A stretch of 25,534 nucleotides of DNA from JACCTH01 sp035281645 (GCA_035281645.1 DATEDN010000096.1:1-25534); one strand, 5' to 3'. Positions 14,287 through 22,283 are shown, counted from the first letter of the stretch. The notes: generated by a model not told the origin, from the letters alone. Made by a program: numbers and translations.

Positions 14287-15249
14287 TTAGTCGTTGAGTA
14301 CTCGGTAACCCTCGTTGTAGAACGTGAGGGCGGCGAGGTGTTGATCCTCCGCGTCGAGCAGCGTCTGGTAGGGCAGTGAAGCCCCGTTGAAGGCGCGGTC
14401 GTTCCAGAAGGGGTTGGAACGATCGATCGAATTCTCGGTCGACACATACAAGTACGGCTCGGGATGGTGGTCATCACCGGGCGAGGCTCCATAGGAGGCT
14501 CTTGTCTCTTCCGGTCCGATCTCGATGGCGAGGTCGAAGTGTTCCGGCCAAAGCTGCACCCGACTCACATCGACCCCTCCGGGAATGCGTCGCAATTGCT
14601 CGAGGACCGAGGTCCCGAAGCCAAACCACTCCCCGATGGCCACAGACGATGCTTCGTCGAGCTCGAGACGCTCGTTGACTCCGACCGGATCCGGTGGGTC
14701 ATCGATTCCGTCGAACCACACCCGGCGATAGCGGATGTTGAGCACCTCGACCGCATTCGCCAGGGTGGTGATCGGGTAGCTGTCAACAATTTCCCTCTGG
14801 CGGACGAGGTTGCCATTCTCAAATCGGACTTGTTCATTCGCTCCGAAGAACGGGCTACCAAACCCGCCATGCGTGTAGCGCAGGCCGATCTTGCCCGTCA
14901 TGGCATGACGGGCAGGAGCGAGAGCGAAGAACGCCAGCTGGTGGAGCGATCGTCGGGTGGTTGGCAGCGCGGGAGTGACCGGCTCCAAACGCCTGTAGAG
15001 GCCGAGCCAATGCAAAGACACGTAGCCCGCCAGCCCCGGATAAGAGGTCGCCATCTCTTCCCAGGTGGTGCCCTCACCGGCAATGGGAGTGACCAGCGAG
15101 GCGGAGGTGGCCCCCGGAGCAGTGGGGTCGTCGGCGAACCATCCAGGATCCGTGTTGGCTGGCGGGGATGGCTCCAAAACTCTGGCTTCGTAGCCTGGAG
15201 GCAGCAGCGCCGTTGCCTCGGCCCGGGCGTTGCGAGGACGAGCCGTCAT
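14287..15249 (-). CDS. Conserved-looking hypothetical protein linked to otsBA
   Basis: The 320-aa soluble protein has no signal peptide or membrane segment. I do not recognise the family. Visible features are an N-terminal Pro/Ala-rich segment; SLHWLGLYRRLEPVTPALPT and LHQLAFFALAPARH; GKIGLRYTHGGFGSPFFG; a central IRYRRVWFDGIDDPPDP; QLWPEHFDLAIEIG; and PEPYLYVSTENSIDRSNPFW near the C-terminus. Trp, Tyr, His and acidic residues are frequent, as in a beta-rich sugar- or ligand-binding protein, but no catalytic motif can be named. The start is 8 nt after the otsB stop on the same strand, so it is almost certainly co-transcribed with trehalose synthesis genes. It may work on trehalose, trehalose-6-phosphate or a stress response. 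Codon pattern and length support a real gene. Confidence 0.75.
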   Translation of the reverse strand: MTARPRNARAEATALLPPGYEARVLEPSPPANTDPGWFADDPTAPGATSASLVTPIAGEGTTWEEMATSYPGLAGYVSLHWLGLYRRLEPVTPALPTTRRSLHQLAFFALAPARHAMTGKIGLRYTHGGFGSPFFGANEQVRFENGNLVRQREIVDSYPITTLANAVEVLNIRYRRVWFDGIDDPPDPVGVNERLELDEASSVAIGEWFGFGTSVLEQLRRIPGGVDVSRVQLWPEHFDLAIEIGPEETRASYGASPGDDHHPEPYLYVSTENSIDRSNPFWNDRAFNGASLPYQTLLDAEDQHLAALTFYNEGYRVLND

Positions 15250-15257
15250 GCCACGGA

Positions 15258-16055
15258 TTATCGCAAGAGGCGGTCCGCCTCATCTCGGTCGAGTCCGTGA
15301 AGAAGTGCGAGAACTTCTCGAGGATCGGCCACTGAGAAGGCAGCTCCGGTATCAGCGGGACACCCCACGACCACTCCCACGCCCTGGCGATGGGCCACGA
15401 CTCGGAAGGCATCTTCGTCGGTGCGGTCGTCGCCGATGTAGAGCGGGACCGATTTTGGAAACAGTGATTCGAGGACGTATTCGAGCGCTCGCCCTTTGTC
15501 CCACGGCACCGTCGGTCGCAATTCCGCGATCTCTTTTCCACTGGTCAATCGGAGACCATCGAGCGCCGCAGCCTTCCCCGCCTCGACCACGGCGGCTTCC
15601 CGCACCGCCTCCGAGCCCGCGCTTCTGGTGTGTACCGCAATCGAGAAGCGCTTGCGTTCGAGGAAGACGCCCGGGAAATTGGGCATCGCTTGTTCGAGCG
15701 CGGCAAACGCTTGCTCGAGCGAACGCTGGGTCCTTTCGTCGAGGCGCTGTTGAAACCGTTTGATCCCGGGACCTTCGATTTCCCAACCATGGTTTCCCGA
15801 GTAGATGAGCCCCTCCACCGAAACCAGCCGTGCAAGTTCGCTGAGGTCGCGACCGCTGACGATCGCCACTGGCATCTTCCGCGACAGCGATTTCAATACC
15901 GACCTTTCCTCGGAACCGATTCGGGCCGCCTTCGGATCGGGAACGAGAGGGGTAAGCGTGCCGTCGTAATCGAGGAATATGGCCGGCGCCTGGCCAAGTC
16001 TGGCGGCGATCTCTTGGATCTCGGCCAGCGCCGACGGCAAGCTCGCGGGAGGCAC
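15258..16055 (-). CDS. otsB: Trehalose-6-phosphate phosphatase
   Basis: The 265-aa HAD-superfamily protein has motif I FLDYDGTLTPL (nucleophile Asp29, acid/base Asp31), motif II VAIVSGRD, the substrate-cap segment YSGNHGWEIEGPG, and motifs III/IV with WDKGRALEYVL and YIGDDRTDEDAFR. This matches OtsB: trehalose-6-phosphate to trehalose plus phosphate, Mg-dependent and cytoplasmic. Length is normal for the bacterial enzyme. A GTG at 16055 is the start, 3 nt after the otsA stop, which implies coupled translation. The gene is followed at 8 nt by the unknown 320-aa gene. Confidence 0.93.
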   Translation of the reverse strand: MPPASLPSALAEIQEIAARLGQAPAIFLDYDGTLTPLVPDPKAARIGSEERSVLKSLSRKMPVAIVSGRDLSELARLVSVEGLIYSGNHGWEIEGPGIKRFQQRLDERTQRSLEQAFAALEQAMPNFPGVFLERKRFSIAVHTRSAGSEAVREAAVVEAGKAAALDGLRLTSGKEIAELRPTVPWDKGRALEYVLESLFPKSVPLYIGDDRTDEDAFRVVAHRQGVGVVVGCPADTGAAFSVADPREVLALLHGLDRDEADRLLR

Positions 16056-16058
16056 CCG

Positions 16059-17441
16059 TCAAACGGCGACGGGAGAAAGGCTTGGGTCGAGGGTGAGACG
16101 AGTCCAGGCCTCGAGGTGGTTCTCGGCCACGACATCTCGCATCTCTTGCATCCGTCGCCTCCTCTCCTCTCGATCCATGTCGATCGTCCGTCGCATGGCC
16201 TGGGCGACTCCGTCGATGTCGTAGGGGTTAACAAGAACCGCCGATGAGAGTTCGTGTGCTGCCCCGGCGAACTCGCTCAAGAGCAAAACCCCGTCGGCAT
16301 CGACCCGCGAGGCGACGTACTCCTTTGCCACCAGGTTCATTCCGTCGACCAGAGGGGTGACCACCATCACGTCCGCCGCCCGGTAATAGGCGACTAGTTC
16401 TTCTCGGTCCAAGGACTCGTACGTGTAATGCACCGGCATCCGGTGACGCTCACCGTGAACACCGTTGATTCGGCCCGCCAGTCGCTCGATCTCCTCACGC
16501 ATGTCTGAGTAGTCGCCAATGCTTTGCCGGGAGGGGACGACGATCTGCACCAGCTTGATGCGGTTGGCGAGGTCGGGGTGCTGGCGCAGCAATGTTTCGA
16601 AGGCTCGGAGCCTGACGTCGATCCCCTTCGTGTAGTCCAGGCGATCCGCTCCGAGCAAGATGTGCTCGGGGTTGCCGAGCTCGCGTTTGATCCTTGCAAC
16701 TCTCTTGTCGGTGTCGGGCGAGTGAGCGATTTCGTCGTAGGCACCAAAGTCGACCGAGATGGGAGCAGTCTGGGTCCTGATCAGTCGCCCCCGATCGGCC
16801 AAAGAGTGCTCGGCGGCTTCGGCCCCAGCGAATGTGGTCGCCGCTTCCCGGAAATTGGCGGTGCTGCGTTCGGTCTGAAATCCAACGACGTCAGCACCGA
16901 GGATTCCGTCTAACAACTGCCGCCGCCAGGGCAGGCGGGCGTAGAGCTCCACCGGCGGGAACGGAATGTGGAGGAAAAAGCGGATCTCCCGCTCCGGCGA
17001 GAGCTCCCGCAACATTTGCGGCAGGAGAAGAAGGTGATAGTCGTGGACCCAGATGAGGTCGCCCGGACGCGAATGCTCCAGGACGGCCTCGGCGTAACGC
17101 TGGTTGACCCGGCGATAGGCATTCCACCATCGGCGGTGATATTCCGGTGTGCGAATCGCGTCGTGGAAGAGTGGCCAGAGAGTGCCGTTGCAAAATCCCA
17201 AGTAGTAATCGTCGATCTCGACCTCACTCACGGAGACCGCGACATGATCGATATCGTTGAATCGAAAGCTCTCGGGGGGTCCGCTGCCCACCCCCGCCCA
17301 GCCGATCCAGGTACCACCCTGCTGGAGGATCGGGGTCAGCGCGGTGACCAGGCCCCCAGGGCTGGGGGCCCAGGTGCCGTTTTCGATTCGGCGGATAGGC
17401 AAACGATTGGCGACGACGATGACGCGCTGGTTCATGGGCAT
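16059..17441 (-). CDS. otsA: Trehalose-6-phosphate synthase
   Basis: This GT20 glycosyltransferase transfers glucose from a nucleotide sugar to glucose-6-phosphate. Near the N-terminus are VIVVANRLPIRR and a glycine-rich PSPGGLVTAL. WVHDYHLLLLPQMLRE, then FFLHIPFPPVE, GADRLDYTKGIDVRLRAFE, and near the C-terminus VTPLVDGMNLVAKEYVA are the conserved donor and acceptor site blocks. The start is ambiguous: ATG 17441 or 17435 (MNQRVIVVANR) fits homologues, whereas a GTG at 17507 would add 22 atypical residues lying over the divergent promoter. I use 17441. It is the first gene of a leftward otsA-otsB-unknown operon, divergent from the Rieske gene. Trehalose is an osmoprotectant, so sharing a promoter region with a possible betaine-type locus is notable. 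Confidence 0.93.
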   Translation of the reverse strand: MPMNQRVIVVANRLPIRRIENGTWAPSPGGLVTALTPILQQGGTWIGWAGVGSGPPESFRFNDIDHVAVSVSEVEIDDYYLGFCNGTLWPLFHDAIRTPEYHRRWWNAYRRVNQRYAEAVLEHSRPGDLIWVHDYHLLLLPQMLRELSPEREIRFFLHIPFPPVELYARLPWRRQLLDGILGADVVGFQTERSTANFREAATTFAGAEAAEHSLADRGRLIRTQTAPISVDFGAYDEIAHSPDTDKRVARIKRELGNPEHILLGADRLDYTKGIDVRLRAFETLLRQHPDLANRIKLVQIVVPSRQSIGDYSDMREEIERLAGRINGVHGERHRMPVHYTYESLDREELVAYYRAADVMVVTPLVDGMNLVAKEYVASRVDADGVLLLSEFAGAAHELSSAVLVNPYDIDGVAQAMRRTIDMDREERRRRMQEMRDVVAENHLEAWTRLTLDPSLSPVAV

Positions 17442-17471
17442 GGGGCTTGGTTTTCTACCCGGATCCGAGCA

Positions 17472-17507
17472 GGTGAAAACCACGGTGCCAAACTGGTCGT
17501 GGTTCAC
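17472..17507. promoter_or_regulatory. Imperfect inverted repeat in the otsA/Rieske divergent promoter region
   Basis: GTGAAAACCAC (17473-17483) faces GTGGTTCAC (17499-17507), whose complement is GTGAACCAC; the arms differ by two inserted A residues and are 15 nt apart. It lies 24-58 nt upstream of the Rieske start and could be an operator for the BetI-like TetR regulator encoded at 21640. A TAGGAT hexamer at 17515-17520 might serve as a -10. Functional assignment is inference. Confidence 0.35.
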
Positions 17508-17530
17508 GCCATTTTAGGATAAGGAGGGAC

Positions 17531-18727
17531 GTGTCAGACGCCCCCGTGGCACCGGCTCCGATCGATCGTGCGGCCCTGGCCGACGTTCTGGCGCCCTTTG
17601 GGAAAAGCCGCACGCTTCCTGGCGTGGCCTATCACTCCACCGAGCTTTTCGGGTGGGAGCAGGCGGAACTTTTCAATCGCTATTGGGTTTGTTTGGGCCG
17701 TACTGACGATTTGGTCCAGCCAGGACAGCTCCGTGCCGTAGATCACGGCGAGGAATCGGTGCTCATCGCCCGCGATCGCGATGGCACTGTGCGCGGTTTC
17801 TCCAACGTTTGCCGGCACCGAGGCCACCCGCTGTTGGAGGTGGGCGAAGCGGTCGCTGCTCGCCAGATTCGCTGCCCCTATCACTCATGGTCATATCGCC
17901 TTGACGGAGGACTGCGGGCGGCGCCAACACTTACTCGATCTCCGGACTTCGACGTCATCGATTGGCCCCTTCACTCGCTTCGCGTCGACGAATGGCTCGG
18001 GTGGTTGTTCCTCGACATGTCAGGGCAAGCCCCACCTCTGACCGAAGTCTTTGGCAACCTTGACCACTACCTCGCCCCTTATGAACCCGAGCGGTTGGTG
18101 AGGGTGGAACGGCATTCGTATGAAATCGCCGCCAACTGGAAGCTGGTGGTCGAGAACTACCACGAGTGTTATCACTGCACCTCGATCCATCCGGAGCTCT
18201 GTCAAGTGACCCCTCCCGATTCCGGCGAGGACATCGCTCCCACCGGCCTCTGGTGTGGCGGGACTATGACACTGAAAGATCACGCCGTCACCATGTCGCT
18301 GACCGGTGCCTCGGAAGGGGTCAACTTCCGTCGGCTCCAGCCCGGCCAGGACCGACAGGTCCTTTACATCGGCCTCTTTCCCAACCTGCTGATCAGTCCT
18401 CACCCCGACTATGTGCTGACTCACCGCATGATCCCAATCGGACCGGGCCGCACCCTCATCGAGTGTGATTGGCTATTTCCCCCGGAGGCAGCGGAGCGTC
18501 CCGACTTCAGCCCCGCCTATGCGGTCGACTTTTGGGACATCACCAATCGCGAGGACTGGACGGCCTGTGAGAACGTGCAACGCGGGACCCGCAATCGAGG
18601 GCACCGTCCGGGGCCCCTGAGCCCCTGGGAGAGCACGATTTACCAGTTCCTCCATATGCTCGCCCAGGCCTACCTGGGAGAGCAGGTTTCCCCGCCGCCG
18701 ATGCCGGCCTCTTCCCGTCTGCCTTGA
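17531..18727 (+). CDS. Rieske non-heme iron oxygenase, large subunit (quaternary-amine oxygenase-like)
   Basis: The 398-aa protein has an N-terminal Rieske [2Fe-2S] domain with Cys94-x-His96 (CRHRGH) and Cys115-x2-His118 (CPYHSW). The catalytic domain has NWKLVVENYHECYHC: Glu212, His215 and His220 form E-x2-H-x4-H, with a candidate third iron ligand Asp336 in FWDITNRED. A Glu rather than Asp as the bridge residue before the first His is known for carnitine/betaine oxygenases such as CntA, and NYHECYHC is like GbcA and Stc2. A monooxygenase that attacks an N-methyl or C-N bond is thus likely. It starts at GTG with AGGAGG six nt upstream. No reductase partner gene is in the window. Next come a GcvT-like protein, an FAD oxidoreductase and a BetI-like regulator. 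Substrate unproven. Confidence 0.87.
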   Translation: MSDAPVAPAPIDRAALADVLAPFGKSRTLPGVAYHSTELFGWEQAELFNRYWVCLGRTDDLVQPGQLRAVDHGEESVLIARDRDGTVRGFSNVCRHRGHPLLEVGEAVAARQIRCPYHSWSYRLDGGLRAAPTLTRSPDFDVIDWPLHSLRVDEWLGWLFLDMSGQAPPLTEVFGNLDHYLAPYEPERLVRVERHSYEIAANWKLVVENYHECYHCTSIHPELCQVTPPDSGEDIAPTGLWCGGTMTLKDHAVTMSLTGASEGVNFRRLQPGQDRQVLYIGLFPNLLISPHPDYVLTHRMIPIGPGRTLIECDWLFPPEAAERPDFSPAYAVDFWDITNREDWTACENVQRGTRNRGHRPGPLSPWESTIYQFLHMLAQAYLGEQVSPPPMPASSRLP

Positions 18728-18781
18728 CGCGACCCAGGGTCGATAGGGTCGCTGGACGGCCCTAACAGCCCACAGAACGCG
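18727..18781 (+). repeat. Palindromic intergenic repeat, copy 2
   Basis: This 55-nt element shares 48 of 55 aligned columns with 6023-6076 and begins on the last base of the Rieske stop codon. Both ends carry ACGCG, and the centre keeps CTGGAC. The inner stem is TAGGGTC/GGCCCTA, where changes to both arms relative to copy 1 keep pairing through G-U. The outer stem is weaker than in copy 1. It sits inside an otherwise co-directional gene set, 50 nt before the GcvT-like start. Confidence 0.75.
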
Positions 18782-18831
18782 CATTACGCCGTTGTTGCGC
18801 GCCTGTCCAACACCGGATAGCCTGCCATCGA

Positions 18832-20028
18832 ATGTATCTCACCACTCCCTTCCATCCCCGAGTGGAAGCGCGCAATGAGACCGGGCTTTGGAGTCATTGG
18901 TCGGGTTACCTGGTGGCCGAGAAGTACCAGCTCTCGGAGAAATTCGAGTACTTCGCCATCCGCAACGCGGTCGGCATCTTCGACACCAGCCCCCTCTACA
19001 AGTACCAGATCACCGGCGCCGAGGCGGAGAAGTTTCTCTCCGGGGTGCTGGCTCGCGACATTCGCAAGTGCCGCGTCGGGCAAGCCCACTACACGTTCTG
19101 GTGTGACGATCGCGGCTTCGTCATCGAAGACGGTGTCGTTCTGCGCCAGGCGATTGATCGTTTCCTCCTCACGTCGGCGCGGCCCAACCTGGCCTACTTC
19201 TCCAACTTGATCGGCTATGACCGAGCAGAGGTCGAGGACGTGACAGAGCAAGTGGCGGCGCTAGCGGTTCAGGGTCCGCGGTCGCGCCAGGTGCTGGCCG
19301 CCTTGGCCCCTGAGGTCGCCAGCCTCGATTACTTTCACCTCACCGACACCAAGCTCGCCAGCTCTGAAGTGACCGTTTCCCGAACCGGCTACACGGGCGA
19401 CCTCGGCTACGAAGTCTGGGTATCGGCCGACGAGGCGATCGCTGTCTGGGACGCCGTGGCCGAGGAGGGGGCTGGTCACGGCCTTCTTCCCTTCGGACAG
19501 ATCGCCCTCCTCATGGCCCGCATCGAGGCTGGCCTGCTTCTCATCGACAAGGACTTCGAATCGAGTCGATACGCCTGGAACGACGAGCACCGTTCCACTC
19601 CCATAGAGCTCGGGTTCGGCTGGATGTTGCGAGATCTCGATCGTGATCGCCCATTTATCGGGCAACACGCCATCAAGAGAGCGATCGACGAGAAATCCGC
19701 CCGCTGGAAGATGGTCGGCCTCGTGGTCGATTGGAAGGCCTACGACGAGATGTACCAGCAGGCGGGACTCGTCGCTCCCAAGGATCACCTCCCTGTCACC
19801 GAGGACTTCATGCTCTACGACGCCGAGTATCAGCGGGTCGGATACGCGACCAGCTTCATGTATTCGCCAATGCTGCAGCGACACATTGCCTTGGCCCGGG
19901 TCCGACCCGACCTCGCAATAGTCGGACAGACCGTCGAGCTGGAAGTGACGGTCAATCATCGCTACCAACGAGTGCCGGCGCACGTCGCCCGGCTCCCGCT
20001 CTTCAACCCACCTAGAAAGACAGGATGA
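18832..20028 (+). CDS. GcvT-like folate-dependent aminomethyl/methyl transferase family protein
   Basis: The 398-aa protein follows the T-protein layout. An N-terminal folate-binding domain has GIFDTSPLYKYQITGAEAEK and FLSGVLARDIRKCRVGQ; the block FVIEDGVVLR holds Asp100 where GcvT has its pterin-contacting Asp. Further on are VAALAVQGPRSRQVLAAL and the hallmark VSRTGYTGDLGYEVWV. The C-terminal barrel runs from about residue 300. Relatives include the glycine cleavage T-protein, DmdA and tetrahydrofolate-dependent O-demethylases (LigM/DesA). No gcvH, gcvP or lipoyl genes are nearby, so a stand-alone methyl- or methylene-transferring enzyme feeding tetrahydrofolate is more likely than glycine cleavage. 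Context with a betaine-type Rieske enzyme favours N-demethylation; O-demethylation cannot be excluded. The SD is weak; ATG 18832 fits the family start. Confidence 0.82.
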   Translation: MYLTTPFHPRVEARNETGLWSHWSGYLVAEKYQLSEKFEYFAIRNAVGIFDTSPLYKYQITGAEAEKFLSGVLARDIRKCRVGQAHYTFWCDDRGFVIEDGVVLRQAIDRFLLTSARPNLAYFSNLIGYDRAEVEDVTEQVAALAVQGPRSRQVLAALAPEVASLDYFHLTDTKLASSEVTVSRTGYTGDLGYEVWVSADEAIAVWDAVAEEGAGHGLLPFGQIALLMARIEAGLLLIDKDFESSRYAWNDEHRSTPIELGFGWMLRDLDRDRPFIGQHAIKRAIDEKSARWKMVGLVVDWKAYDEMYQQAGLVAPKDHLPVTEDFMLYDAEYQRVGYATSFMYSPMLQRHIALARVRPDLAIVGQTVELEVTVNHRYQRVPAHVARLPLFNPPRKTG

Positions 20029-20041
20029 GGAGACACACCTG

Positions 20042-21643
20042 ATGGCCCATCCCCAAGAGCGGCACTACGACGCCATCGTGATCGGGGGCGGTCACAACGG
20101 CCTGGTCAACGGCGCCTACCTGGCCAAGGCCGGGCTCACGACGCTGATCATCGAACGTCGCCACCTGGTGGGCGGAGCGGCGATTACCGAGGAGCTCGTG
20201 CCTGGGTTCTGGTTCACCACTTTTTCCTATGCCTTGAGCCTGCTTCGGCCCGACATCATTCACGAACTCGAGCTGACCAAGCACGGTTTCACGCCGCTGC
20301 TGATGTCGTCGACCTTCGCCCCGGGGAGGGAGGGCGAGTACCTGCTCTTTGGCCAGGACCACGACCGGAACCTAAAGGAGGTGAGCCGTCACTCGCCGAA
20401 GGATGCCGATGCCTATGACCAGTACGAACACGACATCAGTCGCGTGTGTCAGGCACTGAAGCCTCTGCTCGACAACGTCCCCCCCAACCTTTTTTCCAAA
20501 GATCCCGAAGAACTCGTCGCGATGGCCGCCCTCGCTCAACATTTGCGCGATCTCGAGCCCCGAGTTTTGCACAACGCAGTCCGCCTCCTCACCGGCAGTG
20601 CTGCTGATTTCCTCGACGACTATTTCGAATCAGATCTGTTGAAGGGCTATCTCGCCTCCTCATCGATCATTGGGACCAAAGTCGGCCCCCGTTCGCAGGG
20701 ATCGGGTTTGGTATTGCTCTATCACAACATCGGAGAGCACGATGGAGTGTTCGGCTCCTGGGCCTTTCACAAGGGGGGCAATGGCGGGTTCACCCAGGTT
20801 CTGGCTCGCGCTGCCCAGGCCTTTGGCGCCGAAATCCTGCTCGAAGCTCCGGTCTCGACAGTGACGACATCCAACGGGCGGGCGACAGGGGTAATCCTGG
20901 AGGATGGGACAGAGATCGGAGGCGACGTGGTGGTGAGCGCCCTCGACCCCCGTCGTACCTTTCTGGAGCTGGTCAACCCTCGCGAGCTGCCTGCCGACCT
21001 GGTGGAGAACATCGAGCGCTTCCGCTTTCAAGGAACATCCGCCAAGGTCAACTTCGCCTTGAACGGCTTGCCCACGTTTCCCGGTTTGGGTGACCGAGTC
21101 GACCTCTATCGGGGCTTTACCAACATTGGACCCTCCATGGACTATCTGGAAAAAGCCTATGACGAGGCCAAATACGGGTGGTACTCGAGTGAGCCATACG
21201 TCGATGGGGCGATCCAGTCGACCATTGACCCCGACATGGCACCACCCGGAAAGCATGTGATGAGCTGTTTCATCCAATACGCCCCTTACCACCTCAAGGG
21301 CTCGGATTGGGACCGGGAGCAAGACAACCTGGGCGACACCGTGCAGCGCACCCTCGAGTCATTCTTCCCTGGCTTTTCGAGCTTGATTCTTCACCGGGAA
21401 GTGGTGACGCCTCTCGACATCGAGCGCGTCGTTGGCCTCACCGAAGGCAACATTTTTGCCGGCGAGTTCCTCGCTCCTCAGATGTTCTTCTTCCGCCCCG
21501 CCCCCGGATGGAATCAGTACCGCACACCGATCGAGGGCTATTACCAGTGCGGCTCGGGCACCCACCCTGGCGGCTGTGTGATGGGGGCACCGGGCAAGCT
21601 CGCCAGCCAGCAAATCCTCAAGGACCGCCGACAAGCTCGATGA
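20042..21643 (+). CDS. FAD-dependent oxidoreductase, phytoene-desaturase-like (COG1233)
   Basis: The 533-aa protein starts with a dinucleotide-binding fold, YDAIVIGGGHNGLVNGAYLA (Gly15-x-Gly17-x2-Gly20), then IIERRHLVGGAAITEE, the segment that contacts the FAD ribose. The C-terminal YQCGSGTHPGGCVMGAPGKL is the flavin-binding motif of the phytoene dehydrogenase/PYROXD2-like group. No carotenoid synthesis genes are near, so the carotenoid name should not be taken literally; a C-N or C-C bond oxidation of a small amine or acid is likely. An SD-like GAGGAG lies about ten nt before the ATG, 13 nt after the GcvT-like stop. The stop overlaps the TetR-type start in ATGA. It is tightly linked with the Rieske and GcvT-like genes. 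Confidence 0.85.
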   Translation: MAHPQERHYDAIVIGGGHNGLVNGAYLAKAGLTTLIIERRHLVGGAAITEELVPGFWFTTFSYALSLLRPDIIHELELTKHGFTPLLMSSTFAPGREGEYLLFGQDHDRNLKEVSRHSPKDADAYDQYEHDISRVCQALKPLLDNVPPNLFSKDPEELVAMAALAQHLRDLEPRVLHNAVRLLTGSAADFLDDYFESDLLKGYLASSSIIGTKVGPRSQGSGLVLLYHNIGEHDGVFGSWAFHKGGNGGFTQVLARAAQAFGAEILLEAPVSTVTTSNGRATGVILEDGTEIGGDVVVSALDPRRTFLELVNPRELPADLVENIERFRFQGTSAKVNFALNGLPTFPGLGDRVDLYRGFTNIGPSMDYLEKAYDEAKYGWYSSEPYVDGAIQSTIDPDMAPPGKHVMSCFIQYAPYHLKGSDWDREQDNLGDTVQRTLESFFPGFSSLILHREVVTPLDIERVVGLTEGNIFAGEFLAPQMFFFRPAPGWNQYRTPIEGYYQCGSGTHPGGCVMGAPGKLASQQILKDRRQAR

Positions 21644-22239
21644 GCGTGAGAATGGCTCCGGGGGAGCGGCGTGATGCGATCGTCGCCGCCACCTTGGCGG
21701 TCGCCCGCCGCAAGGGGCTAGGAGCTACGACTGTCCGCGACGTGGCTGCGGAGATGGGATCCTCGTCGGGACTGATTCATCACTACTTCGACTCGATGGA
21801 CGAAGTATTGGCCGCCGCCTTTGACCAGGCCGCCAGCCACGACCTCGCTCTGGTCGAGAACGCCATGGACTCAGAAGGCAGCGCGGTGGGAAAGTTGCGA
21901 GCCTTCTTTGCCAACTACTCGATCTCCGACAACGAATGGGCCTTTCAGCTGTGGCTAGACGCTTGGGCGGAGGCGAGCCGCCGGCCCGCCCTTCGGGCAA
22001 CCTCCGAGCGACTCAACGTCGCCTGGCAACAGCTGCTGGCAACCACCATCAAAGAGGGGGGATTCGACTGCGACGACCCCGATGCCACCGCTTGGCGAAT
22101 CATTTCCCTCCTCGACGGCCTCTCTTTGCAGGTCGTTGCCCACCAATCGACGCTCGCCCGCGAGACAGTGTCCTCATGGATCAGGAGTTACGCCGAAAGC
22201 GAGATAGGCCTCGCTCCCGGCGCACTCATTCCTGCGTAG
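21640..22239 (+). CDS. TetR-family transcriptional regulator, BetI-like
   Basis: The 199-aa protein has an N-terminal TetR HTH (about residues 9-60): RRDAIVAATLAVARRKGLGA, TTVRDVAAEMGSSSGLIHHY and FDSMDEVLAAAF. The C-terminal domain (QLWLDAWAEASRRPALRAT, DDPDATAWRIISLLDGLSLQ) resembles that of BetI, the repressor of choline/betaine genes. The start ATG overlaps the FAD oxidoreductase stop (ATGA), so the regulator is the last gene of the operon and probably controls it, possibly through the inverted repeat at 17472-17507. The likeness to BetI agrees with the quaternary-amine look of the Rieske enzyme. Family call is solid; ligand and operator are inference. Confidence 0.87.
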   Translation: MSVRMAPGERRDAIVAATLAVARRKGLGATTVRDVAAEMGSSSGLIHHYFDSMDEVLAAAFDQAASHDLALVENAMDSEGSAVGKLRAFFANYSISDNEWAFQLWLDAWAEASRRPALRATSERLNVAWQQLLATTIKEGGFDCDDPDATAWRIISLLDGLSLQVVAHQSTLARETVSSWIRSYAESEIGLAPGALIPA

Positions 22240-22283
22240 TTTGGGCCGTGTTTTTGGGGTGATTTCTACGCAAGAATGGAGAA

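Noticed and set aside
20042..21643. Carotenoid biosynthesis (phytoene desaturase)
   Set aside because: The COG1233 fold match is real, but no crtB, crtE or other carotenoid gene is near and the operon partners point to methyl-compound metabolism.
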